A stretch of DNA of 64,000 nucleotides from Cyclobacteriaceae bacterium (GTDB lineage: Bacteria > Bacteroidota > Bacteroidia > Cytophagales > Cyclobacteriaceae). This document shows positions 1 through 8,072 of this stretch, in pieces. Under the pieces are notes generated by a model that saw nothing but the letters and a program-made list of their open reading frames with translations, was not told where the DNA came from and ran no database searches. The translations under genes were made by a program, and so were the position numbers. Each line of letters begins with the position of its first letter. Position 1 is the first letter of the stretch. Where the stretch lies: the NCBI GenBank assembly GCA_019638275.1, contig JAHBUC010000002.1, positions 310,001-374,000 of the forward strand, written 5' to 3'.

Positions 1-822
1 AACTTCGGCAAACTTCATTTGTGGTATGGAAAAAGTTTAGCGGAACTTCCGGTTAACCCGGCTGGCAATCCTGTTATCGGGCACTTCCCGCTAAAAGCAA
101 ATGCTACTGGAAAAAAACAATACACCTTTACTATTCCATTAAGCAAACTGGAGGAAAAAGGAATTCTTTGCGACCAGGATCTGGTTGTTGTTGCGCACGC
201 TGAAGTTGGTCGCGAGTCTGCCTTTGGTGGTACAACCCAAATACCGGGTTGCAAGCGTTGGGCCTATTACATGACCTACACGTTAGGCTGCTGCGATGAT
301 GAAGAAGAAAATGATGACAACCCAATACCAGGTGAAGGCCGTGAAGTTGCATTTGCCAAGGGCAACTGGGTTTTTGTGGATGACGGGTGCAGTGCTGTTA
401 ACCCCGAATGTTTACCAGGCCTGGGCATTGCCAATGTTCGTTGGGGATGGGCTATTAACGTTACCGGTCCAATTGGTCGCTCGTATGATATCTGGGCTTC
501 TGCCGCTGGTAATGACACATCTGTCGGTAAGAAGATTGGAAGACTTGAAGTGGAAACCACAACCTGGAATATTAATGGTGTGCCGACCGGCATCGGATCA
601 CTTACTGTAATATTGAATGATGGATGGGTAATGGAGTCACTGAATCTTTACGCAGGTGATCTGGCTCCTTCTTCTGCAGACCCGGCAACCTATGGACATA
701 CCTATACGTTTCCTGCCGGAACGTATGTATACTCACATTCAATCAATTTTGTGAATAATGATGTGGCGGGTGATGGGGTGTGGTTTATTGCCAACGCCAT
801 CGTACGACCAACGAATCTGTAA
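1..822 (+). CDS. Repeat-built secreted protein, C-terminal part (5' end outside window)
   Basis: The frame is open from base 1, so the gene starts upstream and only its last 273 codons are visible. The sequence reads as one and a half copies of a module seen in large Bacteroidota surface proteins. The complete copy begins near residue 115 with EVAFAKG, has an RWGW motif, a sugar- or peptide-like beta region, an LNLYAGD segment, and ends in WFIANAIV. The partial first copy shows the matching LHLWYGK and VVVAHAEV motifs. Between them lies an acidic linker (DDEEENDD) after a cysteine pair. I infer an extracellular beta-rich structural or adhesive protein. No enzyme motif is seen, and the C-terminus has no obvious T9SS sorting domain. 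The gene is closed by the hairpin at 844-871. Confidence 0.75.
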   Translation, partial: NFGKLHLWYGKSLAELPVNPAGNPVIGHFPLKANATGKKQYTFTIPLSKLEEKGILCDQDLVVVAHAEVGRESAFGGTTQIPGCKRWAYYMTYTLGCCDDEEENDDNPIPGEGREVAFAKGNWVFVDDGCSAVNPECLPGLGIANVRWGWAINVTGPIGRSYDIWASAAGNDTSVGKKIGRLEVETTTWNINGVPTGIGSLTVILNDGWVMESLNLYAGDLAPSSADPATYGHTYTFPAGTYVYSHSINFVNNDVAGDGVWFIANAIVRPTNL

Positions 823-843
823 AACGTTATAAATGAACCATTC

Positions 844-871
844 AAGCCGTCCTAACAAGACGGCTTTTTTG
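844..871 (+). terminator. Intrinsic terminator after the repeat protein
   Basis: An 8-bp perfect stem (AAGCCGTC at 844-851, GACGGCTT at 859-866) with a 7-base loop runs into six Ts. It follows the stop codon at 822 by about 20 bases. Confidence 0.85.
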
Positions 872-919
872 CTTTTATACAATCACGTACTTTCACCATC
901 AAATAAAATTTATTTGACT

Positions 920-1504
920 ATGACTCCGCAAGATGTACGTACACTGCTTCAATCCAGGCGATCCATTTTTCCGAAAGACTATACGGGTGAAGTGGTTGAT
1001 GATGCTGTGATCCATGAAATGTTGGAGAACGCCAACTGGGCACCCACCCATAAATTTACCGAACCCTGGCGGTTTATTGTTTACAGTGGTGACGGCAGAA
1101 GAATGCTTGCTTCCATTCAAGCAGAAGTATATAAGCAAGTAACGCAGCGTGACGGAACATTCAAGGAAGACCGATACAACAACCTGTTAACAAAACCATT
1201 GGAGTCATCGCACATCATACTGGCTTATATGAAACGCGATGAAAAAAAATCTGTGCCCGAAATTGAAGAAGCGGGTGCTGTTTTCTGTGCCGTACAAAAC
1301 ATGTACCTCACAGCAACGGCTTATCAAATTGGTTGTTATTTAAGCACAGGAGGAGTTACCTATTTCCCTGAGGCGAGAAAAGCCTTCGGGCTTGCTAATG
1401 ATGACCGCATTATCGGCTTCCTTCATGTGGGCATTCCGAAACCGGCAACCCGAACCGGCAGAAGAAAACCGGTTGAAGGAAAAATTCGCTGGGTAAAAGA
1501 ATAA
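920..1504 (+). CDS. Nitroreductase family protein
   Basis: An FMN-dependent oxidoreductase of the nitroreductase fold, 194 residues and close to the usual single-domain length. Seen directly: the N-terminal RRSIFPKDY segment that normally contacts the FMN phosphate, the NWAPTHKFTEPWRF stretch typical of the family, a central AVQNMYLTA helix, and a GFLHVG strand followed by a basic tail (KPATRTGRRKP). The start at 920 is preferred over an in-frame ATG at 833, because that would place the N-terminus inside the terminator hairpin and the conserved domain begins directly after MTPQD. It is a single-gene unit between terminators. The natural substrate (quinone, nitro compound or flavin reduction) cannot be read from the sequence. 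Confidence 0.85.
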   Translation: MTPQDVRTLLQSRRSIFPKDYTGEVVDDAVIHEMLENANWAPTHKFTEPWRFIVYSGDGRRMLASIQAEVYKQVTQRDGTFKEDRYNNLLTKPLESSHIILAYMKRDEKKSVPEIEEAGAVFCAVQNMYLTATAYQIGCYLSTGGVTYFPEARKAFGLANDDRIIGFLHVGIPKPATRTGRRKPVEGKIRWVKE

Positions 1505-1537
1505 AAAAAGCTGACCCATGTCGGAGTCAGCCTTTTG
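1503..1537. terminator. Bidirectional terminator between convergent genes
   Basis: GCTGAC (1510-1515) pairs with GTCAGC (1526-1531). The minus-strand reading is followed by seven Ts (1503-1509) and the plus-strand reading by CCTTTTG, so it can serve both the nitroreductase and the convergent gene ending at 1555. Confidence 0.7.
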
Positions 1538-1554
1538 TGCAAAAATCTATTTCA

Positions 1555-2166
1555 TTACTGCGCCAACGCAATAATTTTTTCCAGCGGAAGACTGTTCGCT
1601 ACTTTCAACAGGTCAGCTTCAGAAATTGCTCCGTTATAATCCAGTGTAAGCAATGAACTTCCAAACGGAGTTTGTAACTGATACCCGCTGGTTTGATTGT
1701 TTTCATCAACCTCGCGGGTAAGCAGTGATTTGTAGCCCTGAACTTTCACTACCTTTTGGTTGCTGTCTCCAGAGTTCATGATCATGGGCATCGACAGGAT
1801 GGCATTTACACCGGCCATTAATGGCGAATCACTAATGATATCGATTGTAGCGCCCTTATCCTGATTGCCATAGGCACGATGTACATAAAGTCCGCCTGTA
1901 AGGCCTCCCGACATACCTGTAACCTGATCATTCTTTGAATCGCTGCTTAATCCTCCTAATGAGGTTGGCAACACTTTTAAAATTTCGCGGCCAATCGCTG
2001 CATCAATTTCGCGCAGTGCATTCTCGAGGTTAAAACGTGCATCTTCCAGGTCGCCTGAATTGTAGGCAGATTTTGCACTGGCCAAACTCTTGTCGAATTC
2101 CTGCGCCTCTGCCATCATGGTCACACACAAACCGATGGTGATCAAACATAGAAAAATATTCTTCAT
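1555..2166 (-). CDS. Secreted hypothetical protein, paralogue of the upstream gene
   Basis: 203 residues with a Sec signal peptide (hydrophobic LCLITIGLCVTMM, likely cut after AEA). After a predicted helical stretch (AKSAYNSGDLEDARFNLENAL, a tetratricopeptide-like single hairpin) comes a mixed alpha/beta domain. It lines up end to end with the product of the neighbouring gene at 2189-2983: shared landmarks are ILKVLP/VLKSLP, DQVTG/DQVTS, a VHR/IHR motif, VQGYKS/VKGYRG, and PFGSSLLTLD/PIGQSSLIVW. The 22-bp spacing suggests one transcript with that gene. I do not recognise a named family. The product is probably periplasmic or exported; its function is unknown. Confidence 0.75.
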   Translation of the reverse strand: MKNIFLCLITIGLCVTMMAEAQEFDKSLASAKSAYNSGDLEDARFNLENALREIDAAIGREILKVLPTSLGGLSSDSKNDQVTGMSGGLTGGLYVHRAYGNQDKGATIDIISDSPLMAGVNAILSMPMIMNSGDSNQKVVKVQGYKSLLTREVDENNQTSGYQLQTPFGSSLLTLDYNGAISEADLLKVANSLPLEKIIALAQ

Positions 2167-2188
2167 ACAATTTATTCTTTACAGGTTT

Positions 2189-2983
2189 CTATTTCTCTCC
2201 CAATTTGTTTTTGATGCCATCCAGATCAAATGATGATGCTGCGTTCATCATATCCTGCTCACTGGCGAAGTTGATGCCTTCCCAAACAATGAGCGATGAC
2301 TGCCCAATAGGCACACTTAATTTGTAGCCTGAACTTTCATGGTACTCAATTACCCCACGATATCCTTTTACTTTTGTTTGCTTCCAGTTTTGTTCACCCG
2401 TTGTGGCGTAGTTGGCGTTGCTCAGGTACATGTTTACGGCCGACATCCATGCTGAATTGTTTGCAATGGTAACGTTAAGTTGTTTATTGCCCGATGCATA
2501 CTCGCGATGAATCGTTAACCCCACCCAACCATAGCCGGTACTGGTCACCTGGTCAGCATCTGCTTTGCGCGATAAACCCGCAACACTTTCCGGCAACGAC
2601 TTAAGTACTTTATTTCCGATTTCCATCTCCACGCCCAACATGGCCTGCTTTAATGCATAACGGGCATCACTGTAACGCGCAGACTTGTAGGCACTCTCCG
2701 CATCTGCCATGTTTTCGCGGACATTCGGAGGTGTTACTACCAATCCACCACCGGTGGTATTGGAAGGATTGTTACCACTTCCGGGCAAATTTCCCGGCTG
2801 GCCGGGCCCGGAAGGCGTGTTGGCAGGTTGGTTCCCTCCCACTTTTTCATCAATTTTTTTGTCGATAGCACGATCGGCAGCCTGACCAGCTTTTTGCTTA
2901 AGCTTGCCTACTACACCCTGTGCCAAACCAGCATAAGAAATGACTGCAACCAATAATGCGGTCATCCAGATTTTTTTGTTCAT
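2189..2983 (-). CDS. Secreted hypothetical protein with Pro/Gly/Asn-rich linker
   Basis: 264 residues from the ATG at 2983. A longer reading to 3145 is rejected because its extra N-terminus is not signal-like and covers the upstream gene region. A signal peptide (WMTALLVAVISYAGLAQG) is followed by a short lysine-rich helix (KLKQKAGQAADRAIDKKID), a low-complexity Pro/Gly/Asn/Ser linker around residues 48-90, and a C-terminal domain of about 165 residues homologous to the whole mature protein of the downstream gene. The pair looks like an old tandem duplication in which this copy gained, or kept, the linker. A TATCTTTG box lies about 35 bases upstream of the start. Function unknown. Confidence 0.75.
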   Translation of the reverse strand: MNKKIWMTALLVAVISYAGLAQGVVGKLKQKAGQAADRAIDKKIDEKVGGNQPANTPSGPGQPGNLPGSGNNPSNTTGGGLVVTPPNVRENMADAESAYKSARYSDARYALKQAMLGVEMEIGNKVLKSLPESVAGLSRKADADQVTSTGYGWVGLTIHREYASGNKQLNVTIANNSAWMSAVNMYLSNANYATTGEQNWKQTKVKGYRGVIEYHESSGYKLSVPIGQSSLIVWEGINFASEQDMMNAASSFDLDGIKNKLGEK

Positions 2984-3016
2984 TGGATATTGAATTTGGT
3001 TGTTACGAAATGATAT

Positions 3017-3024
3017 CAAAGATA
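3017..3024 (-). promoter_or_regulatory. Possible Bacteroidota -7 box (TATCTTTG)
   Basis: On the minus strand this reads TATCTTTG, matching TAnnTTTG, and lies 34 bases upstream of the ATG at 2983. No TTG is found at the expected -33 distance, so the call rests on the -7 box alone. Confidence 0.35.
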
Positions 3025-3053
3025 CGTAAAATGAACGAGCAGGTTTTATTATA

Positions 3054-3458
3054 ATGACTAAAGCTTCTACAGACAAAAGAAATCCAGTAGCCTTCAGCTT
3101 TGTGCTGGAATTACTGTTTCCGATTGAGCCCATCGTAAAGCCCATGTTTGGATGTCACGCCTTTTATGTTGGTGAAAAAATAATGCTGATAACCCGAAAC
3201 AAACCACAACATGCGGAAGATAATGGAGTTTGGGTTGCCTTAACCGCTGAACACCTGAACGAATTCAAGAAAGAATTCCCTTCCCTGCGCAGTGTTCAAT
3301 TACTGGGTAACAAAGAAACGCTATGGCAAAATCTGCCCGCCCATGCTCCTGATTTTGAAGAGAGTATATCCCGCATTTGTGAATTTATACGAAAAGGAGA
3401 TAACCGCATTGGAAAAATTCCAAAGCCGAAAAAGAAAAAAACTACCCGGCCTCGTTAA
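3054..3458 (+). CDS. TfoX N-terminal domain-like protein
   Basis: 134 residues, no signal peptide. The central segment (EPIVKPMFGCHAFYVGEKIMLI) has the KPMFG...Y..G.K..LI pattern of the TfoX N-terminal/YjbR-like fold, followed by a helix-rich C-terminal part and a very basic tail (KPKKKKTTRPR). In gamma-proteobacteria TfoX links to competence, but stand-alone N-terminal domain proteins in other phyla have no established role, so no function is assigned. It is divergent from the paralogue pair. Its last 17 bases overlap the 3' end of the convergent lipoprotein gene at 3442. Confidence 0.55.
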   Translation: MTKASTDKRNPVAFSFVLELLFPIEPIVKPMFGCHAFYVGEKIMLITRNKPQHAEDNGVWVALTAEHLNEFKKEFPSLRSVQLLGNKETLWQNLPAHAPDFEESISRICEFIRKGDNRIGKIPKPKKKKTTRPR

Positions 3459-4152
3459 AGAAAATATCAATGGTGGTGTAGTACACGGTTGTAATGCCTT
3501 CATAACCCGAATCGGTACCAATTAATACCCATACATCGCCAGATTGATCCGTGGTGATTAGAAATGAGTTTGTCGAGTTGTTGTTCCTGAAAACCTCGGT
3601 AAACCTCTCGGTGTTTGCTGCTACTCCAATGTGGCCCAACACCATTGCATCATTTCCTGCTTGCGACTGACTGCCGATATCAACATTCATGCGGTACATG
3701 CCGTCTGTTAAAAATTTTTCCGGCCGCTCAAGTGTAATGCCTGCCTTCACAAAAACACTTTCGCCCGGAGCGCCACCGGCACCAACTGCTCCGGTTTTTT
3801 CTTTGGAAGCAAACCGCACATTAAAAAGCACCCGATAGGTAGTGTTTGGTTTCAGCCCGGTCAGCTTCTTACGAACAAACATGAATAAATCATCGCTGTG
3901 ATTGTTTCCGCTTAGCATCAAGCCCTTTCGATTGCCGCTGGTACCCGGCACGGTATCGCGTTTAAAGTTTAACTCGTAAAAAATTGAATCGCCCTCCGGG
4001 TAATCAGCAAAATCACCATCCCAGCCTTCATCAGAAGTTGAAAACTCGTATGAATAGGAGAAAACGGTAATGTTATCATTGGATAACATACACCCCGTGG
4101 CCAGGGCAGCCACACTCATACAAAAAGCAATAATTCTTAGCCCCTTCACCAT
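3442..4152 (-). CDS. Hypothetical lipoprotein
   Basis: 236 residues beginning with a lipoprotein signal (basic VKGLR, hydrophobic core, lipobox ALATGC with the acylated Cys at position 21). The mature part is beta-rich, with many aromatic and short hydrophobic strands (SYSYEFSTSDEGWDGDFADYP; TYRVLFNVRFAS; VWVLIGTDSGYEG), and resembles an extracellular or periplasmic carbohydrate-binding-type sandwich. This is inference, since no family motif is recognised. It is transcribed alone and convergent with the TfoX-like gene, sharing 17 bases at the 3' ends. Confidence 0.7.
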   Translation of the reverse strand: MVKGLRIIAFCMSVAALATGCMLSNDNITVFSYSYEFSTSDEGWDGDFADYPEGDSIFYELNFKRDTVPGTSGNRKGLMLSGNNHSDDLFMFVRKKLTGLKPNTTYRVLFNVRFASKEKTGAVGAGGAPGESVFVKAGITLERPEKFLTDGMYRMNVDIGSQSQAGNDAMVLGHIGVAANTERFTEVFRNNNSTNSFLITTDQSGDVWVLIGTDSGYEGITTVYYTTIDIFFNEAG

Positions 4153-4255
4153 ACAAACTTAGCGTTTCTGAGCCGATTAGACACACCTTCCCGGCCAGAG
4201 GTTGGATACTCTTCAAAACCTGGCCAATCAATAAAAGTTATTTGTAACTTCCACT

Positions 4256-4780
4256 ATGAAATGGATTATTCCATGCTTCCTGGTGCTCCTTTTCCTTATT
4301 TCCTGCTCGGAAATCTGCTATAAGGAGCCTCAACCCAAAGGAGTCAGGCCCCTGACAGAGATACCTGGAAAACTTCATGGCCGGTATATGGTAAGCGATG
4401 AAAACGGTTCAGTTGATACACTGATTGTATTCAACAAAGGTTACCGGATAGGGAAAGATGATGTAGCTTCGCTGAGTGACAGCCTGGTACTGAAGTATCA
4501 CAAAGGTTTTTACTTCATAAACATTCGCGATGACGTGGCGTGGTACCTACGCGTAGTGAAGCAGGAGAAAAACGGTGATATACGCTACATGGCAATGCCA
4601 GAGGCAACCTCCGAATACAAAGGCGGCATTTTCAAGGATGTACTGGCGCGTGATATTCCCGTAGCCGAAACAGAGGTTGATGGAAAGACACATTACATCA
4701 TTGATCCTTCTCCCAAAAAATTACTGGAACTCATCCGCAAAGAATACTTCAACGATCAAACCTTCAAAAAAATCGATTGA
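4256..4780 (+). CDS. Hypothetical lipoprotein
   Basis: 174 residues. The N-terminus MKWIIPCFLVLLFLISCSE is a typical lipoprotein signal, with a LISC lipobox placing the lipidated Cys at position 17. The mature domain is small and mixed: GKLHGRYMVSD, then VDTLIVFNKGYRIG and a run of predicted strands, then a C-terminal helix with KKLLELIRKEYF. No recognised family. It ends with its stop codon touching the stop of the convergent lipoprotein gene at 4781, so the two transcripts must be read through each other's 3' ends or share a terminator; no hairpin is obvious there. Confidence 0.7.
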   Translation: MKWIIPCFLVLLFLISCSEICYKEPQPKGVRPLTEIPGKLHGRYMVSDENGSVDTLIVFNKGYRIGKDDVASLSDSLVLKYHKGFYFINIRDDVAWYLRVVKQEKNGDIRYMAMPEATSEYKGGIFKDVLARDIPVAETEVDGKTHYIIDPSPKKLLELIRKEYFNDQTFKKID

Positions 4781-5251
4781 TTATTTTTCGATGCTGAGCA
4801 CAAGTTGCTTCCTCGACAAACTGATGTTCCAGGTGCCATCAACTGCCACGGTGCCGTCCGGAAGTTCGCGGGTTACCGGTCGGGAATAAAGCAAGGAATC
4901 TTCTCCCAGGCGTTGTACATTATCGCTTACAGGTGTACCTGAAAGTATGCTGTTCAGGTAAGCATCTATAAGTTGTTTTTCTACTTCCGACCCTCCTGAT
5001 GAGCCAGGCGTCAACCATGAAATGCGCACCTGATGCATGGCTTCCAGCGAATCAATCGCTTTAGGAGAACGAATGATCTCCTTCATAATATCCCTGCCCC
5101 TGGAAAAAGTCAGCTCCGTAATCTCAGCTTCCGACACTTTTTTGATGCTCTTCAGTTCACGGGCCTCCCGCATTTGCTTGCGTTGCTCTTCGTTCAGCGA
5201 GCCCCCGCAACCAAGCAAAACAAAACCAATAAGAAAATACAGTAATCGCAT
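4781..5251 (-). CDS. Hypothetical lipoprotein
   Basis: 156 residues from the ATG at 5251. A TTG two codons upstream (5257) is possible but less likely. The signal MRLLYFLIGFVLLGCGGS carries a VLLGC lipobox. A charged helical region follows (NEEQRKQMREARELKSIKK), then a small domain ending in the strand-rich TVAVDGTWNISLSRKQLVLSIEK. The two preceding motifs ITELTFSRGRDIM and VRISWLTPGSSGG do not point to a known family. It is divergent from prfA, with 72 bases between the starts. Confidence 0.7.
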   Translation of the reverse strand: MRLLYFLIGFVLLGCGGSLNEEQRKQMREARELKSIKKVSEAEITELTFSRGRDIMKEIIRSPKAIDSLEAMHQVRISWLTPGSSGGSEVEKQLIDAYLNSILSGTPVSDNVQRLGEDSLLYSRPVTRELPDGTVAVDGTWNISLSRKQLVLSIEK

Positions 5252-5323
5252 ACTCAAAGGTAATGCAGCTCGGCAAATCTTACGAATGATCCCTTTTGCT
5301 AACTTTACGCCCGTTTTACAGGT

Positions 5324-6397
5324 ATGATTGAGAAATTAGAGGAAATAAAGCACCGTTTTGAGGAAATCGGCCAATTGCTGGTACAGCCCGACACGGTTAG
5401 TAACCCCAAAAAGTATTCCCAGCTCAGCAAGGAGTATGGTGATCTGGAAAAGATTGTGAGCAAATACAACAGCTTCCAGCTCGCGCAAAGTCAGTTTAAG
5501 CATGCCAAGGAAGTGCTGCAAAAGGAAAAGGATGCCGAGATGCGTGAGCTTGCAAAAATGGAAATTGATGAGCTTGAGCCAAAGATTGAGGCGCTGGAAA
5601 ATGAACTGAAAGAATTGCTTATTCCAAAAGATCCCAACGATGACAAAAGCTGTATCCTTGAAATACGGGCCGGTACCGGGGGCGATGAAGCCTCTATTTT
5701 TGCAGGCGACCTGTGGCGCATGTACCAGCGTTACTGCGACCGGGTAGGACTTAAAATGAGCACCGTAGATTTTACAGAAGGAACAGCCGGTGGATACAAA
5801 GAAATTGTTTGCAGTGTGAGTGGAGATAATGCGTATGGAAAATTAAAATTTGAATCGGGAGTGCACCGTGTGCAGCGCGTACCCGCTACCGAGCAGCAAG
5901 GCCGTGTGCATACCTCAGCCGCTTCGGTGGTGGTAATGCCCGAAGTAGAAGATGTAAGCATCGAAATAAACCCGGCTGATATTGAAGTTCAAACGGCACG
6001 CTCAAGTGGTGCGGGTGGACAAAACGTGAACAAAGTTGAAACCAAAGTGCAGATGACACACAAGCCAACCGGCATTGTGATCACCTGTCAGGTTGAAAGG
6101 TCTCAACACGGAAACCGCGAACGTGCCTTTCAAATGTTGAAAGCCAAGCTGTACGAAATGGAGGTGCAGAAGCAACAAAGTGAAATTGGGGCTACCCGCA
6201 AATCGTTGGTACGCAGTGGTGATCGTTCAGAAAAAATAAGAACCTATAATTATCCGCAGAGCCGGGTTACGGATCATCGCATCGGGTATACCCAGCACAA
6301 TTTACCCGCTGTTATGAATGGCGATATCGATAGTTTTATTGAGCAGCTTCGTATTGCCGATAGTGCAGAAAAGATGGCCGAGGGGGCAACGCAATAA
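5324..6397 (+). CDS. prfA: Peptide chain release factor 1
   Basis: 357 residues, the standard length for RF1. It recognises UAA and UAG in the ribosomal A site and triggers release of the finished protein. Seen directly: the coiled N-terminal domain, the PAT tripeptide (residues 187-189) that acts as the RF1-type stop-codon reader (RF2 has SPF there), and the GGQ catalytic motif at residues 231-233 in [14 protein letters not shown]. The PxT motif separates it from RF2 (prfB), and its length separates it from short GGQ-domain paralogues. The following 78 bases hold a 7-bp hairpin (6416-6434) without a clear T run, so read-through to lemA is possible. Confidence 0.97.
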   Translation: MIEKLEEIKHRFEEIGQLLVQPDTVSNPKKYSQLSKEYGDLEKIVSKYNSFQLAQSQFKHAKEVLQKEKDAEMRELAKMEIDELEPKIEALENELKELLIPKDPNDDKSCILEIRAGTGGDEASIFAGDLWRMYQRYCDRVGLKMSTVDFTEGTAGGYKEIVCSVSGDNAYGKLKFESGVHRVQRVPATEQQGRVHTSAASVVVMPEVEDVSIEINPADIEVQTARSSGAGGQNVNKVETKVQMTHKPTGIVITCQVERSQHGNRERAFQMLKAKLYEMEVQKQQSEIGATRKSLVRSGDRSEKIRTYNYPQSRVTDHRIGYTQHNLPAVMNGDIDSFIEQLRIADSAEKMAEGATQ

Positions 6398-6474
6398 ACA
6401 CTTATCACCGATTATCATCTCATTTTTTGAGATGGGTTCTAATTTCTTAACTTCACTCATTAATTTTAATTCGT

Positions 6475-7092
6475 ATGAGCAAAGGTTTAATTACCGTTTT
6501 AGCTATTGTCGGCATTTTGATTGTTTTCGTTGGTGGCTTTGTTCTGTGGGGAGCAGGTGTATATGACAATGCTGTAAAGCTTCAGGAAGATGTAAACGCT
6601 GAATGGTCTAATGTACAATCGACCTATCAACGAAGGATGGATTTGATTCCAAACCTGGTAGAAACCGTGAAGGGATATGCCAACTTTGAACAAGAAACAT
6701 TAACTGGCGTAATTGAAGCACGGTCAAAAGCAACTTCTGTAGCAATTGATCCCTCCAACGTAACACCACAACAACTGGCTCAATTCCAGCAAGCTCAGGA
6801 TGGCTTAAGTTCTGCCTTGTCCCGCTTAATGGTGGTGGTTGAACGCTATCCTGATCTGAAAGCCAATCAGAATTTTCTTGACCTGCAAGCCCAATTGGAA
6901 GGCACTGAAAACAGGATCAATGTGGCACGCCAACGCTACAATGATTCTATCCGATTATACAACACCTATGTGCGTGGTTTTTTCAAGCGATTCGCACTAA
7001 GCTTGTTTGGTGGTGGAGAAGATTTCAGTGTTCGTAAAGGTTTTGAGGCATCGGAAGGTGCTGATCAGGCCCCTAAAGTAAATTTTAATTAA
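6475..7092 (+). CDS. lemA: LemA family membrane-anchored protein
   Basis: 205 residues. One N-terminal transmembrane helix (LITVLAIVGILIVFVGGFVLWG) is followed by the hallmark LemA helical region: QRRMDLIPNLVETVKGYANFE, the EARSKAT segment, and ALSRLMVVVERYPDLKANQNFLDLQAQLEGTENRI written here as its parts NQNFLDLQ and EGTENRIN. The fold is a periplasm-facing four-helix bundle on a membrane anchor. In other bacteria lemA commonly sits next to genes for TPM-domain proteins. Here two such genes exist but lie about 39 kb away (45178-46727). The role in the cell is not established. The next gene follows after 10 bases and is probably co-transcribed. Confidence 0.92.
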   Translation: MSKGLITVLAIVGILIVFVGGFVLWGAGVYDNAVKLQEDVNAEWSNVQSTYQRRMDLIPNLVETVKGYANFEQETLTGVIEARSKATSVAIDPSNVTPQQLAQFQQAQDGLSSALSRLMVVVERYPDLKANQNFLDLQAQLEGTENRINVARQRYNDSIRLYNTYVRGFFKRFALSLFGGGEDFSVRKGFEASEGADQAPKVNFN

Positions 7093-7102
7093 TCCTACTT
7101 AC

Positions 7103-7546
7103 ATGAAACTAAAGTACATCCTGAGTGGAGTAATTCTGCTCACTACTATTTCCTTTTGCCAGGCACAAGACAGCTACACCACTGCTTTAAAAAAATATTT
7201 CGAGGCAAGCGGATCGGCTGAAGCGTTTAAGACAGCCGTAACCTCCATGATGACGAATTTCAAAAACATGAATGCGCAGGTGCCGGAAGAATTCTGGAAA
7301 GAAATGGAAAATGAAATGCTGAAAACCTCCATTGATGACCTCGTAACACTCATGGTTCCGGTATACAAGGCTCATTTGTCAGAGGCGGACTTAAAAGAGA
7401 TCATAAAATTTTATGAAAGTTCGGTAGGAAAGAAACTTGCGCAGAAAGCACCCGTTATTACACAGGAGTCGATGCAGGCCGGGCAACAATGGGGGCAGGT
7501 TGTTGCGGGTAAGGTGATGAAGAAAATGCAGGAGAAAGGGTATTAA
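7103..7546 (+). CDS. Secreted DUF2059 domain protein
   Basis: 147 residues with a signal peptide (YILSGVILLTTISFCQA). The mature protein is all-helical, with the DUF2059 pattern: a long helix ending at a VPVYKAHLSEADLKEIIKFY segment, then ESSVGKKLAQKAPVITQES. This domain is found in many exported proteins of unknown function. It lies 10 bases after lemA, so the two are likely one transcript. Codon choice and context are unremarkable. Confidence 0.8.
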   Translation: MKLKYILSGVILLTTISFCQAQDSYTTALKKYFEASGSAEAFKTAVTSMMTNFKNMNAQVPEEFWKEMENEMLKTSIDDLVTLMVPVYKAHLSEADLKEIIKFYESSVGKKLAQKAPVITQESMQAGQQWGQVVAGKVMKKMQEKGY

Positions 7547-7553
7547 GATAACC

Positions 7554-7578
7554 ACGCAAAGACGCCAAGTACGCCAAG
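7554..7578 (+). repeat. Short tandem direct repeat (about 8-9 bp, three units)
   Basis: ACGCAAAG, ACGCCAAGT and ACGCCAAG follow one another directly after the DUF2059 gene. It may be a trace of a dispersed repeat, since CACGCAAAGACG-type repeats occur in intergenic DNA of many bacteria. Only one site is present in this window. Confidence 0.4.
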
Positions 7579-7624
7579 AAAATCGCTAAGTAGGTCTGTG
7601 CAATAGTTCTAACTAAATAAGCTT

Positions 7625-8056
7625 ATGAAAACCATTCTCTTCCTCCTGGTGTTTGCCACAACCACAACTTGCTTTTCACAAACCGATGATGATCAGGTAA
7701 AACAAGTAGTCACGTCAGCATACATTGAAGGCATTCAAAACAACGGACCTATTGAGGATATAAAAAATGGTTTTCATCCAAGCTTCAACATGTTGCGGCT
7801 CATGGACAATGATATCAAACCATTGCCCATTAGTGAGTGGATAGCCGCCATTGAAAAAAGAAGGCAGGAAAATCCTGCACCTCCGGCCAACCGTACCGAA
7901 GGAAAGTTTCTGGCTGTTGACGTGGTGGGTAATGCGGCTACCGTTAAACTGGAATTACACCGCGGAGGCAAACTGATCTTTACTGATTTTCTGTCGCTGT
8001 ATAAATTCAACGAAGGCTGGAAGATTGTGAGTAAGACTTTTTATAGGCATCCGTAG
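7625..8056 (+). CDS. Secreted NTF2-like (putative lumazine-binding type) protein
   Basis: 143 residues with a signal peptide cut near TCFSQ. The rest fits the small cone-shaped NTF2/SnoaL-like fold of the 'putative lumazine-binding' group: an initial helix (VKQVVTSAYIEGIQNN), an FHPSFNMLRL segment, the helix ISEWIAAIEKRR, then four strands (KFLAVDVVGNAATVKLEL; LIFTDFLSLYKFNEGWKIVSKTFY). Proteins of this group bind or transform small molecules, but the ligand here is unknown. The domain label is from pattern only. Separated from the DUF2059 gene by 78 bases holding the short repeat. Confidence 0.7.
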   Translation: MKTILFLLVFATTTTCFSQTDDDQVKQVVTSAYIEGIQNNGPIEDIKNGFHPSFNMLRLMDNDIKPLPISEWIAAIEKRRQENPAPPANRTEGKFLAVDVVGNAATVKLELHRGGKLIFTDFLSLYKFNEGWKIVSKTFYRHP

Positions 8057-8072
8057 AAACTCGTACTTCGCC

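Noticed and set aside
833..919. N-terminal extension of the nitroreductase from an ATG at 833
   Set aside because: It would run through a strong terminator hairpin and adds residues not found in the family.
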